A DNA stretch of 64,000 nucleotides from Siphlonurus alternatus (GCA_949825025.1 OX463779.1:21124816-21188815), one strand, 5' to 3'; positions 16,918 to 26,899 are shown, counted from the stretch's first letter. A program made the numbers and translations. Notes: generated by a model not told the origin, from the letters alone.

Positions 16918-17083
16918 CGGAGTATAGACAGCCATAAGCTAGCTGCCTTCCTCCTATCAACTCCATAATCTAGGAATCAGTCACACCCAACTCAAGTCAC
17001 GAAAAGTCTGCCGGTTTCGGGAATTGAACCGGGGACCTCTCGGACCAAAGTCAAGTGCTCTAACCACTACACTACACTGCTTC
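16918..17083 (-). repeat. tRNA-derived SINE, copy 1
   Basis: On the minus strand a tRNA-like head shows an A box (TAGTGTAGTGG, 17064-17074) and a B box (GGTTCAATTCC, 17020-17030), the internal Pol III promoter of tRNA genes. It continues into a body shared with the copy at 20324-20485 as far as CGGAGTATAGACAGCC. The shared non-tRNA body distinguishes it from a genuine tRNA gene. Similar unassigned sequence continues leftwards to about 16745. Confidence 0.7.
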
Positions 17084-17366
17084 AACTAAATTAATAAATA
17101 CATTTATATTTACACAATTTAAAAAATATATAATTATGTATAATAGTAAATAGATAGATAGCTAACTTTTGCAAGTAACGGCTCTGGTTTCTGATATTTT
17201 GCTTCACTAATAAAGACTTTTGTGATAATTTTACTCAGCACCGTTTTAAATTAAGTTGTACGTGAAATAAAATAAAAAAATAAAAGCTCTATATAATTAT
17301 AGAAAAGAGCAATATAGAGGATTGACCTCATTTTTTTTTTTTTTTTTTTTTTTTTTCAAAACGAAT

Positions 17367-17514
17367 AAAGGGGCATTCACAAAGTCATATTAAGGCCACA
17401 TTTAAGGCTCGATAATTTAAAGCTTGATTTTAGACGTGTTTTTTCGACACAAAATTTCTGGTCTCAAATTATTGAGCCTTAAATGTGGCCTTAAGGCTTT
17501 GTGAATGCCCCTTA
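17367..17514. mobile_element. Hairpin MITE-like element, 148 bp
   Basis: Inverted repeats begin AAGGGGCATTCACAAAG and end CTTTGTGAATGCCCCTT, with the mirrored inner blocks TTAAGGCCACATTTAAGGCT and AGCCTTAAATGTGGCCTTAA. The arms are nearly perfect, so insertion or conversion may be recent. A poly-T tract (17332-17356) lies just to the left. No coding capacity. Confidence 0.8.
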
Positions 17515-17680
17515 TAGAGTTCAATAAAAGGTGCAAAGTCATGCCTCTGATTTTTTTCGGATTTTTAGAGGTCGGGAAGTATTGCTAAATAAGTGTATGG
17601 TGTCTAATCATGGGTATATACTTTATATCTAGCAAAACGACTCCTTGTTTTTAAGCTGGAGTAGTTCTAACTTCACTCAC

Positions 17681-17816
17681 CAGGTGTCTTTCTGCAGAGT
17701 CCCTGCCTGTGTCGTGGGGTGCCATTTTGCCAATGTCCTTGAGAGGCTCGTAGGGTTGGTTACGGAAGTCTCGACCCCACTCCTCTACATGCCATCCTTG
17801 GTCATCACCTTCACGC
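17681..17816 (-). CDS. Candidate internal exon of an unrecognised minus-strand gene
   Basis: On the minus strand a strong acceptor (TTTTTTTTGTGATCTCCAG) starts the exon at 17816 and a strong donor (CACCTG|GTGAGTG) ends it at 17681. The 136 bp frame has no stop and ends in phase 0. It gives 45 residues with a non-random composition, including GWHVEEWGRDFRNQPYEPLK and DIGKMAPHDTGRDSAERHL. I do not recognise the protein. It lies only 154 bp from the oppositely transcribed last exon of TBCA, so the two genes overlap or interleave on opposite strands. Confidence 0.55.
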
Positions 17817-17970
17817 CTGGAGATCACAAAAAAAATTGGTTTGAGAAGTAACAAGATTTGCAAAGTCAAAGCTATTCAAATGGATATGGCGTCATGTTAT
17901 GTATGTATGTATTTATTTATACTGTACTGTATATTTATTTATTTACGGTGTATTTATTTATTATTTCCAG

Positions 17971-18179
17971 AGGAAGATGAGTATCACATCCGCAAACAAG
18001 AGGAGGTCCTTCAAGAAGCTCGTATGATGGTTCCTGAATGTCAAAGGCGTTTGGTCAAAGCTTATGAGGATTTAAAAAATTTAGTAGATGCAGAAACAGA
18101 ACTCATGGGCACTCAAGAGTACACAGCAGCTAAAGATATTCTGCAAGCAGCTCAAGCTCAAATTGAGGCAGCCAACTAA
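17971..18179 (+). CDS. TBCA: Tubulin-binding cofactor A, last exon
   Basis: TBCA is a small three-helix chaperone that captures beta-tubulin released from the CCT chaperonin in the tubulin folding pathway. The exon begins after TTATTTCCAG in phase 1 and ends with TAA at 18177-18179. It encodes the last 68 residues, with the family hallmark QEARMMVPECQRRL, an acidic helix and an EYTAAKDIL segment near the end. The protein is usually about 105-115 residues, so about 45 N-terminal residues are missing. The exon or exons encoding them were not found upstream; the intron region holds repeats. AATAAA at about 18225-18230 is a likely polyadenylation signal. Confidence 0.88.
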
Positions 18180-18224
18180 GATAACAGTTTCATTCTCAAT
18201 TTGCTAAAACAAAATAATAATAAT

Positions 18225-18230
18225 AATAAA
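18225..18230 (+). terminator. Candidate polyadenylation signal of TBCA
   Basis: AATAAA lies 46 bp after the TBCA stop, at the end of an AAT run and 183 bp before the PDCD7 start codon. Confidence 0.5.
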
Positions 18231-18412
18231 ACTTTAACATTTGCATTTTACATTGATTTTTTTTTAATTCTAACATTTATGATTCCAATTAATATTTTAT
18301 TTTTTTAAATATAACTAATTATTAGTGTATTTTTCTTTTTTACTTTATTATTATTTTTTTGCTATATTACTGTTAAAATTTGGCAAAAAATACATATAAG
18401 AAAACATTCCCA

Positions 18413-21400
18413 ATGATGAACAACTCATCAGAGCGTGGCCAGCATAGCTTTAATTATGAGAACTGGCAATCTCATGCACCACCAGCATTTTCTTCACCAC
18501 CCCCTTTATGTTTAAACTATTCCTGCCCTCCTCCTCAAAATTTTACTAGCCCGCCACCTACCCAGCTCTCTTGCTTTGCTCCGCCTCGATTTTCGACACC
18601 ACCTGGGCCATTCTCAATGTCTCCACAAGTCCCTGGGCCTAACACTTTGTACAACACTACTGGCCCTCCCTACCTTCCTGTTGGGCCCAGCCACTTCTCT
18701 TTGCTCGCTTGTAGTCCTACCAGGCATCCCAGCCCTTGGCAACAACAAGCCAGTGAAGACAAGGCATGGGTCAGACAATGGCTACTTAAGATGAACAAGA
18801 TCTCAACTGGCAAATGCAAAGAACGCTCCACAACTATCAAAGTAAGACTCCACTAAATGAGGTAGTCCTTTCACTAATGTACTAATGTTGTAATTACCAT
18901 ACCATATGTAGTAGTAATTCTTTAGCTTGATTGATTGGTTTGTATTTTGTGGAATTGACACATTTTGGTCATGTATGTCCCCAATTTTTTAGTTTGATTA
19001 ATTATGTAAAAAACATTAAAAGCTGAAAATATTAACACTACATACATCATTTAAGATAACAATGATTTTTAATTTTATGGCCTTTATTATCATTGAGGAA
19101 TTTCTTTTTAGTCTGTCGAGAGATAGGCTTTGTTCTCTCTGCTCTTAAAATGACTTGTTCTGATAGACTGAGCGTGATGTTGTGCTTTTTCCTTACTTTC
19201 TATAATCTCTAACCTGTATGAATATCTCTTTTGATAATATCCAGGGCAGTTTAATAAATTTAAACTAGCCTGTTAAATGGATACCAGGACAGCATACAAT
19301 AATTTTCTCATGTTGATATGATGTTTCCTATTGACACAAAAACATTTAAAAAATGGTATTCCAGTTTTGAACAGTACCAATAATCTAGATTAATTTAATA
19401 CAGTATATGTAAACTGGTTAAGTCCTCAGGCATTAGGAACTAATAATAAGAACATTGCACAGAAAAAGCAGGTGGAGCAGTGAGAGGAGTAATTGGGAGA
19501 CTAGATATGCTGTGCAGTGTGGCCAAGTGACGGAACATGACGTAACATTCCTAGGCTTGGGCTCCATTGTATTAATTATTACACACTTACACTGGCGTAC
19601 TTGGGACAATGTAACATGTATTTGTACTCACAATCAGTAACTTTTGATTAGGTTAAGTGTCTGATTGCCATGTATAATTAGAATAATGTATATATATGAT
19701 TATAACAACTACATATACTGTATCAGTCTGGTTTGGTTTAGATCCACGAAGTGCGTCAACTGCTGGTGTCTACCTCCCGCTGCTTGCAAGAATTACGAGC
19801 GATGCAGGTTGAGATGCATCAAAACCAAGAATGTGAGCAGTCCAAGTGGGAAGAAATGGTCAACAGAACTAGTGAAATCAAGGTATACAAACTATTATTT
19901 ACACTTATGCACACCTAGATACTTTCTAAAAGATATGGCTGTTAAAATAAAAATGTAGTACTGATTCCTTTTCTCTATTTGTGATTTTATATTATGCTGA
20001 AGACTCTCTTGACAGTCAAAATGTGATTGCTTTTATAATAATAATAAGAATATTTACTTAAAGCCATGGCCATCATGGGTTCGAGGAACATTGTATCTGT
20101 CTGAAAAGATGAAACTGTAACTACAATAGCATAGATAAATAGAGTATGCCTTTTCAAATAAATTGGTTGGTTGGTTACCAATGGCGGAACTTGTTTTTCA
20201 ACATTGTTCACAGTGCTCTCTGAGGCTCCTAATACCCAGTCTGCACGCCAGACAGTTAATTACCGTTTCTAAGTGGGGCACGTATGTTGTTTGCACAACA
20301 TTCCGCGGTTTCAATCACCCCAACGGAGTATAGACAGCCGTAAGCTGCCTTCCTCCTACCAACTCTTTCATCTAGTAGCCAGTCGCACCCATCCCAAATC
20401 GCGAAAAGTTTGCCGCATTCGGGATTTGAACCGGGGACCTCTCGGACGAGAGCCAAGTGTACTAACCACTACACCAAAGAGCTGGTTTTGTGAATGTATC
20501 AGGAAAAGTAAGGAGAGCACTAGTCTAGTTGTTCCTAAACAATTTATTTTCCTGAATACATACTGTACATGACAATATCCACAAATAGTAGTATTTAGTA
20601 ACCAGGCTGCGGTATTGAGGCTAATATTTAACATTACAGAACAAACTCATGCTGCTGACTTCTCGCCTTGATGATGCCAAAAAAAACATGAAGACTCTAC
20701 CACTGATGCTAACACGGAGAGCAGCCAAGCGACGTGCTCAGCAAAGACGCAGGGCAGAGCTGAAGCGTGATCAGGAGGCACGGGAAGCCAGCAGGCAGGC
20801 AAAGCACCTGTATATTGACGAGTGGAGGCGACAGAGACAGGATGAAGTAGAAAGAGCCAAGCGGGTCAGTAATTAACCTACGTTATTTCTACTGAATTAA
20901 TTATCTATAATGTTTATATTTAATTTACTAGTGCTTTAAGCATGTAAATTTTGTCAGGTTTAATGTCACTGTTATTCCAACCAATTACAATATTGTATTT
21001 TTCTATAGGAAAATATAATATTCATGCACCCAGTTTATTGTGTTTAAAAATAAAAGGAAATATGTTTTTTCTTTCTTACTTGCTGCCAATAATTTAAAGG
21101 ACGAATCCGTGGGTTTATCAATGTATTTTATATCTAAAATACTGTAATCGTAAAACTGAATAATTATAATGGCATTAAAATATTGATAAGTTTTTCGTAG
21201 CCTAGAAAAAAAATTGTTTATTTGTTAACTATATCAAAATAGTTAACAAACAAATGTGGCAACTGCGCATTGTACTGGACGGATATAGCAGTTGCGCGCG
21301 CACTCTGTTAACTAATACATACAACAGGGTTGCCACATGCATATTAGTTAACAAGTTAACAGTTTTTTTTCTAGACTACGAAAAACCTATCAATATTTTA

Positions 21401-22170
21401 ATTCCCCTATAATTATGCAGTTTTACGATTAGTTTAAATGGAAAATACGTTGTTAAACCCACGGATACGTCCTTTAAGGACAACTTAAAACAGTCTACCA
21501 AAAATTGCTTAAAGCAATTTAATGTTAGTGACGTTATTGGTTGCAGGAGGAAGACACTCGTCGCGAGGCAGACGCGGTTCTAGGGGAGGTTCACCGAAAG
21601 CAAGTTGAGGGTCGACGTTGGCAGCAACTTCTAGGAGGCCTCGCCAAGCTGCGTCAGCTCAGAGCGCAAGCAGCAGCAGACAGAGGATTGCGACCATCCC
21701 AGCACGAAGACGAGTGCTTTGAAAAAGTCACAGGTGAGCCACAAGATTCAGGGCATGGCTTAGCTCATTGAAGTTTCCTTGCTCTGATATTTTGGAAAAT
21801 AAAAGAGACAAAAGAACTGAGTGGTGGGGGAGATGGAAAGCAAACCCACCCATAGACCATGTAACCTCCCTAAGCCACAAGTGTTTGGGGGTCAGGATAA
21901 ACTTTTCAAACTACCCCCTTATCTATGCCACTGGCTCAGATTCCACTTCATTAACAATTGACCTCAGGTACTATGCGAGTCAAAGGAAATTTCTGTCAGA
22001 CGGAATCAAATGAAGATGAAAAATCAGATGAAAAATTTGATAATGCTCTAAAACTCGATTGCTTATGGTTTGAGCAGATTCAAGGGGGCGGTTTCCTCCC
22101 AACAGCTCCATTTCCGGTTCCCGTCCATAAGGCCAATGTTAAACTTTTACCTCAGTTTTCTCAAAATTGA
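18413..22170 (+). CDS. PDCD7: PDCD7 / U11/U12 snRNP 59 kDa protein homologue (4 sure exons plus a tentative fifth)
   Basis: Component of the U11/U12 di-snRNP of the minor spliceosome. Exons: 18413-18841, 19742-19882, 20640-20864, 21547-21733, all GT-AG; the first three end in phase 0, the fourth in phase 1. The ATG at 18413 is the first in frame. The N-terminus (143 residues) is rich in Pro, Ser and Phe and ends with SEDKAWVRQWLLKMNK. A coiled-coil, Arg/Lys/Glu-rich region follows, with RRAAKRRAQQRRRAELKRDQ and ADAVLGEVHRKQVEGRRW, then LAKLRQLRAQAAADRG and EDECF, matching the conserved central part of PDCD7. A frame at 21968-22170 has an acceptor (TTGACCTCAG), joins in the correct phase and ends in TGA, giving 394 residues in total. 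It lacks the recognisable family C-terminus, so it is tentative. Confidence 0.82.
18926..18990 (+). repeat. Dispersed repeat, copy 2
   Basis: Lies in the first intron of the PDCD7 homologue. It matches the repeat at 13921 through TTGATTGATTGG, TATTTTG and AATTGACACATTTTGGTCAT. Confidence 0.6.
20324..20485 (-). repeat. tRNA-derived SINE, copy 2
   Basis: Lies in the second intron of the PDCD7 homologue. On the minus strand the A box is TGGTGTAGTGG (20465-20475) and the B box GGTTCAAATCC (20422-20432). The body is shared with the copy at 16918-17083, ending at CGGAGTATAGACAGCC. The anticodon region differs between copies (GACTTTGGTCCGAGAGG versus GGCTCTCGTCCGAGAGG), so the parent tRNA is not assigned. 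Confidence 0.72.
21094..21477. mobile_element. Hairpin MITE with TTAA ends, 384 bp, in a PDCD7 intron
   Basis: Terminal inverted repeats run TTAAAGGACGAATCCGTGGG inward, mirrored by CCCACGGATACGTCCTTTAA. TTAA stands at each end, which fits the target-site duplication of the piggyBac superfamily, but TTAA is itself palindromic. The inner arms carry mirrored TTGATAAG/CTATCAA, GTTAACAA and TGTGGCAAC/GTTGCCACA blocks. No coding capacity. Confidence 0.75.
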
Positions 22171-24116
22171 TTAGACGGATCCACTTCAAAATTTACATGC
22201 CACCTATTGATGGTGAGTTCTAAGTTCTCTGTAAAGTACAAATCTTGTAGCATTTAAGGGAGCCGATTCCGAGATCTCAATCAACTGAGGTCAATCCTTA
22301 ATTAAATTTAATCAGCTTCATTTTAGTTATTGTTATGTTCATGTTTAGTTTTACTATTTTTATTTATTTTTGTTTTTAATCAAACCCTATTGGGTACTTC
22401 TATTTACTAATTACATACTACTTTCAAACCCCGAACCTTCCGAAACCCTAACTTGAGCGTTTTTCGGGCTCTTCTGGAACGGGGGCGGCCACGGCCTTAC
22501 AAATCCATCCCGGCACTTGCCTGCAGCTGAGGAAAACATGCTAGGGAGGGTGTTCGTGAGACACAGTGGGAAGTAAGAAACATTTGTTAAGAAAAAACCA
22601 GCAGGGCATTTAATGATGTGTTTCAACAGTAAATTACAACAGGTTCGTTGTGTATAGAAATGCCTTGCTAGAAAATATGAAGTCATCAGAAAACAGTAAA
22701 CACCAATCTTTTAGTATCTTTTTCTCTGTTTTTCCTTCAGCTGTGGGATGTGGTTGCATAGCTGCAGATCTCACACCAATTTTAATAATTTTATTTCTAG
22801 CTAAAATAAGAACACAGTACTGAATTCTTTTAATAAATCACCACAATTACTATGGCAGCTACAGCTCTGCAGATACATATGTATGCATATGCACACTGTA
22901 TGCCATGGCATGTGTACTAATAAAAACATCCCACAAATTGCACATTTCAGTCTTTTAGTGACATATATATTCTAGCCTACTATGTAGTTACAGACTGTCC
23001 TTCTATTTTGGATACACATTACCCAATTTACTGTAAAATAAGTCAATAATTTTATAAGCATTAACTTTCTTAAAAACGGCAATTTGGAAAAATGAGCCAG
23101 AAGTTGCCAAAAACCTTTACCTTTTAAAACGCTCTAGATCGAAAAAGCTCAGGCAGTAAATTTCGATGTAAATGATGTACAAGTATAACTACAGTAGTAT
23201 TTAAGTCTCAGTATAATAGAGGATATTCTCTAGTTCTAGTTAAGTGTAAATTTTTTTAACAGTAGGGGCAAGTAAATAATCCACAAGTATGCATATTGAT
23301 GAAAGAGTGATAAGCCATTTGCACACCGTGAACTTTGCTAGCTTGGTTATTGACGAAAAACATTACACTTCTTATAAAAAACATAATACTCACATTTAAT
23401 ATGTTTTATTTTCTTGATATTTGTATCTCTTTTAAAGGCAGCAGCGAGAAAAACACTACATATTTAATAAAACGAGACTCGGCAGACTTGGCTTCTCTCC
23501 GAACAGCTGTGCGATAATTTTGGCGCCAAGTTAACTGTTACGCCCCTTAACCGAAATTTTTCGAACAATTTCGATAATAACTTTTTTCGGACAAAATGGC
23601 AAGAAAAATGTTTCAACCAATAGTTACACAGAATTTAATAATAAATCGTTTGGTGCAAAATTCATTTTTATTGCTTTAGTAATAAAGAAATCATTGAAAA
23701 ATAGAAAACGGCATTTTAAGCTTGACTGCACATTGAAGACAATTCTTCTAGACTAAAACCAAAAACGCATAATCATCTCATTTTAGTAATTCATGGACCA
23801 GAGCTCTGAAATGTGTTAAAATGTGTTCTTTTTAATTATTTCTTCAAATGTAAGTACTAAATTTTAATGATAGTCTTCACAAGAATAAAAAATCAGCAAT
23901 TTAAAATAATGTATTTTTGCAGTGAGGCTATACCGCAATATCTCAATATTATTTTTTTCAATTTTTTTTTTAATTCAGCAGTTTTCAAATGATATTCAGT
24001 GTTAGTAAAGCTCTTTATAACTTAACACGTTATGTGGTTGCTGATTTAAGTAGCTGATTGATTGTAAAAGGCTTTATTTTGTATATAATTACTGACTCAT
24101 AAAATAAATAGATCCC
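22171..24116. other. Non-coding stretch without recognised elements
   Basis: AT-rich sequence. I looked on both strands for the missing C-terminal region of the PDCD7 homologue and saw none. A minus-strand frame of 91 codons at 22411-22686 shows no domain. An ATTAAA at 22301 could serve the tentative last PDCD7 exon. Confidence 0.45.
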
Positions 24117-24462
24117 TTAAAGGGATACAGGCCTCAAATTACAAATTAGACAGACATTAAGTGTTGCTCGAGTTTATAATAAACATTCGTATTATTTTTA
24201 CATGCGCGCGGTGCGTCTGTGCGAAGTCGCGCTACAAAGAAAGTCCTTGCTGACGTCACAACTCACAGCTAGCACCGATTAGCATTGAGTTGTGACGTCA
24301 TCAAGGACTTCATGACGTCATCAAGGACTAAATTTCTTACTATGAACTGCGACTTCGCACGGATGCATCACGCGTGGAAATAAATGATGCGAATGTTGAT
24401 TATATACTCTAAACCCACTTGGTGACTATCTAATTTGTCATTTGAGGCCTGTATGCCTTTAA
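24117..24462. mobile_element. Hairpin MITE with TTAA ends and three cAMP-response-element octamers, 346 bp
   Basis: Ends are TTAAAGGGATACAGGCCTCA and its mirror TGAGGCCTGTATGCCTTTAA, with TTAA at both edges. Inner mirrored blocks include GCGAAGTCGC/GCGACTTCGC and CAACTCA/TGAGTTG. The octamer TGACGTCA, the CREB/ATF binding site, occurs at 24251, 24293 and 24313; the latter two belong to an 18-20 bp direct repeat (TGACGTCATCAAGGACT). No coding capacity. Confidence 0.78.
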
Positions 24463-24814
24463 AAATTGCGCGTCTAAATTGTCTAGCGGGTCGAGCGGGT
24501 TGCCTAACTTCGATTTAGTTTCCTGAAGAGGCGGTTAAGCTTCTGTACAGTAGCGCACTCTGACGAGTAAAAGTTGAAGTAATTAGTACCATTTACTACC
24601 AGCGCCCCCGCTGTTATGTCACGTCATTAAAAGTAGAGCTTCATTTGTTTTTGTGGCACACGATGAAAATGGCATTTGTTTGGTAGGCCCATGCGGGCCA
24701 TTCGGACCGTGCATAACTTAGCTCCAAATCACCTCCACGCCAGCTCCAAAGAATTGTGACGTCACGGAAAAGTACAACCCTCGCACATTGATCTTGAATG
24801 TATTTTAAAACGTT
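24463..24814. other. Unassigned sequence left of the palindrome
   Basis: No gene is seen. A block at 24654-24681 (GGCACACGATGAAAATGGCA and onward) matches, inverted, 13187-13213 with one mismatch, so it probably contains part of a dispersed repeat. Confidence 0.4.
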
Positions 24815-25084
24815 AATAGGCCATATGTCCTTAAAGTGTTCCACCGCCATCTGTGAGTGGCGCTGCAACTCCGTGTACATTGAGGAGGTGTTTTTGCGAA
24901 ACAATGTGTTACGAAGATGGGGGGAAAATTTTGTGAACCGCGAGGAAGGTACGAAAGAAGATAAAAAGTTAACATTTTTCACTGCCAAAGCGTGGTACAT
25001 ATCTTCTAGTTTGCTTCAGTACAATTGTTTTCACCCTAGCACTGCTCAATTCCAAGGACTAGCGAGATAAAGAGAGCTACCTCG

Positions 25085-25310
25085 AGAATTTTTAGTCGCC
25101 GCAGCTCCGCGCTGGCTCCGCCCGCTCCGCGGCTGGCTGCTCCGCTCCGCTGCTCCTGCTGCTGGTTGCGCTCGGAGCCGCTCGGGTCTCCTCGGCTCCG
25201 CCCTCGTGGTGTTGCTGCTGGTGCTGGCGGTCGCTGGCGGTGTTGTGGGGGCGAGGCGGCCGGCAGCGGCTGCTGCTTTCTGTCTGCGGGACGGTTGCGA
25301 TGAATAGTGT
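25085..25310. other. CpG- and GCT-rich block in the left arm
   Basis: About 225 bp of strongly GC-rich DNA with many GCTCCGC and GCTGCT words inside AT-rich surroundings, mirrored at 28985-29217. Such an island could be a promoter of the duplicated unit, but no product is identifiable. Confidence 0.5.
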
Positions 25311-25608
25311 CGCGTAAAAGGTTATTTAATTTTAAATAATAATAAAGAATTAAAATAACTTCAGCAATATAATATTATACAATATACAGGTCGCATACTT
25401 TTATTAACCTCTCGACATTGTCATACTCGCGGGCTCGCGGTAATATAGCGCGCGGGACCTGCTCCCACAAGCAATCATGCCGCAACACGGCTGCAGCACG
25501 ATGATGCACCAGCTCACGCGCGTGACCATTGCTCGTCGGTACTGCAGTTTACTTCCCCCTTTATCCTTGACCGGTATTAAAAAAATATATATATCAACGA
25601 GAATCTAA

Positions 25609-25768
25609 AGCCGGTATTGCACGATACAATTTTTCTAACTATTGCATACAATTTTTTTCTTTCAAGAAAACTTGAATTCCATTTGTTATTTGTATGGATC
25701 GAGTTCAGTTTTCTTAAAAAAAAAATTGTATGCAATAGTTAGAAAAATTGTATCGTGTAATACCGGCT
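25609..25768. mobile_element. 160 bp hairpin MITE flanked by TAA, left-arm copy
   Basis: Terminal inverted repeats start AGCCGGTATTGCACGATACA and run through CTAACTATTGCATACAATTT, with about 50 bp per arm almost perfect. It is flanked by TAA on both sides, the TWA duplication typical of the PIF/Harbinger superfamily. It has a counterpart in the other palindrome arm, so it inserted before the arms were duplicated. Confidence 0.75.
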
Positions 25769-26350
25769 TAAGGAATAATAATTACAAAGAAATACTGAAT
25801 TAATTAAGTTGCTGGAAAATAATATATTTAATATGAGTAACTCTAGCTAGTAAATATAATTAAATAATCGAACAATAATATAACATAGAAGCACGTACCT
25901 GCATTAAAATTTATCTTTTCTCTCTCCTATAACAATGACCTAACTCACAGACCAAGCTTGTTATATCATAATATACAGTCATATATAATATATATAGCAT
26001 CTAACGGATTATAAAATGAAGCAAAAATTACGTTGTTGCTTTTCTTCCGATATACAAACAGTTATATTGTTTAAAAAAAAGCACCATATAACATACTTAT
26101 ACAAGGGATATTTTTCATCATGCAGTTTATATATATATAAATATTATATTATTATATTATTATATATATTATATTTTATATTTGGTGTTACCACCAAAAA
26201 CCGAATTCGGGCAAAAGCCGAAAAAAATGAGCAAAACTAGTTTTGAGCATCAAGTTAAGCTCAAAACCCGAAGTAAGATTTTATTTCGTCTTTTGAGCAA
26301 AATTTGAGCAAAACTAGTTTTGCTCATTTTTCAAAGACAATTTATTTTAA

Positions 26351-26440
26351 ATTTTGAACTTGAGTGGAATTAAGCGTTCACCATATGAAGCCCTCTTTGG
26401 CCACCCACAACGAAAAGGGTTGACAGATAATTCTTTATAG
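26351..26440 (+). pseudogene. Remnant of a transposon or retroelement integrase-like protein
   Basis: A short frame ending in TAG at 26438 encodes SPYEALFGHPQRKGL. The pattern S-P-Y-E-A-x-F-G-x-x-P-R-x-G-L is characteristic of the C-terminal end of the integrase core in gypsy-like and domesticated (KRBA2-like) integrases. The frame is closed by TAA just upstream and no other part of the domain is visible, so this is a non-functional fragment. Confidence 0.5.
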
Positions 26441-26899
26441 AGGTCTGCATGGGCCGGATTTTCGAGGCCTGACCTGGCCCGATCCGTTCGGATGGTTGCT
26501 AGGCCCGGCCCGAGCCAGTGATGCTTCACAATGCGGCCCGGCCGTAGTTCAACCTCATGCAGCTCGCCTTTTTATTATAGTGCTTTTCAACCCATTAAAA
26601 ACTAAGAAAAAGTCGTTTTAGATGTTTTTTTTTTCTTATTTGGGTCCCTTCTTCCTCTTTCCTTAGCAAAATAATAATAATAAATAATAATAATAATAAA
26701 GGGCTTTATTTATAAAAAAGGCGTAGTCAGGACTAGACAGTCCTATCAACTAAACCCAAAACATCATAAAATACAATACAACAACAACACAACAACAAAA
26801 ATCACTTTTGAAATTTTGAGAAAAAGCTAGGCCCGGCCCGTCCCGTTCGCAGAGTTAGGCGAATTAAGGGAGAAATTGGAAAAATTGAAGCTTTTATTA

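Larger units (their letters stand above)
24815..26349. repeat. Left arm of a 4.67 kb near-palindrome
   Basis: From AATAGGCCATATGTCC at 24815 inward, the sequence recurs inverted from 29487 leftwards. Mirrored landmarks are a CpG-rich block (25085-25310 versus 28985-29217), a 160 bp hairpin (25609-25768 versus 28536-28698), an AT-rich segment, and GGTGTTACCAC followed by the AAAACTAGTTTT motif. The arms differ by scattered substitutions and small indels. The open frames read in this arm mirror those in the other arm and carry no recognisable domain. Confidence 0.9.

Noticed and set aside
17010..17083. Functional tRNA gene on the minus strand
   Set aside because: A and B boxes are present, but the shared downstream body with a second copy at 20324-20485 and the irregular anticodon arm indicate a tRNA-derived SINE.
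24641..25070. Open frames of 119 and 90 codons in the left palindrome arm, mirrored at 29232-29550
   Set aside because: They overlap on opposite strands, carry no domain, and are duplicated only because the arms are inverted copies.
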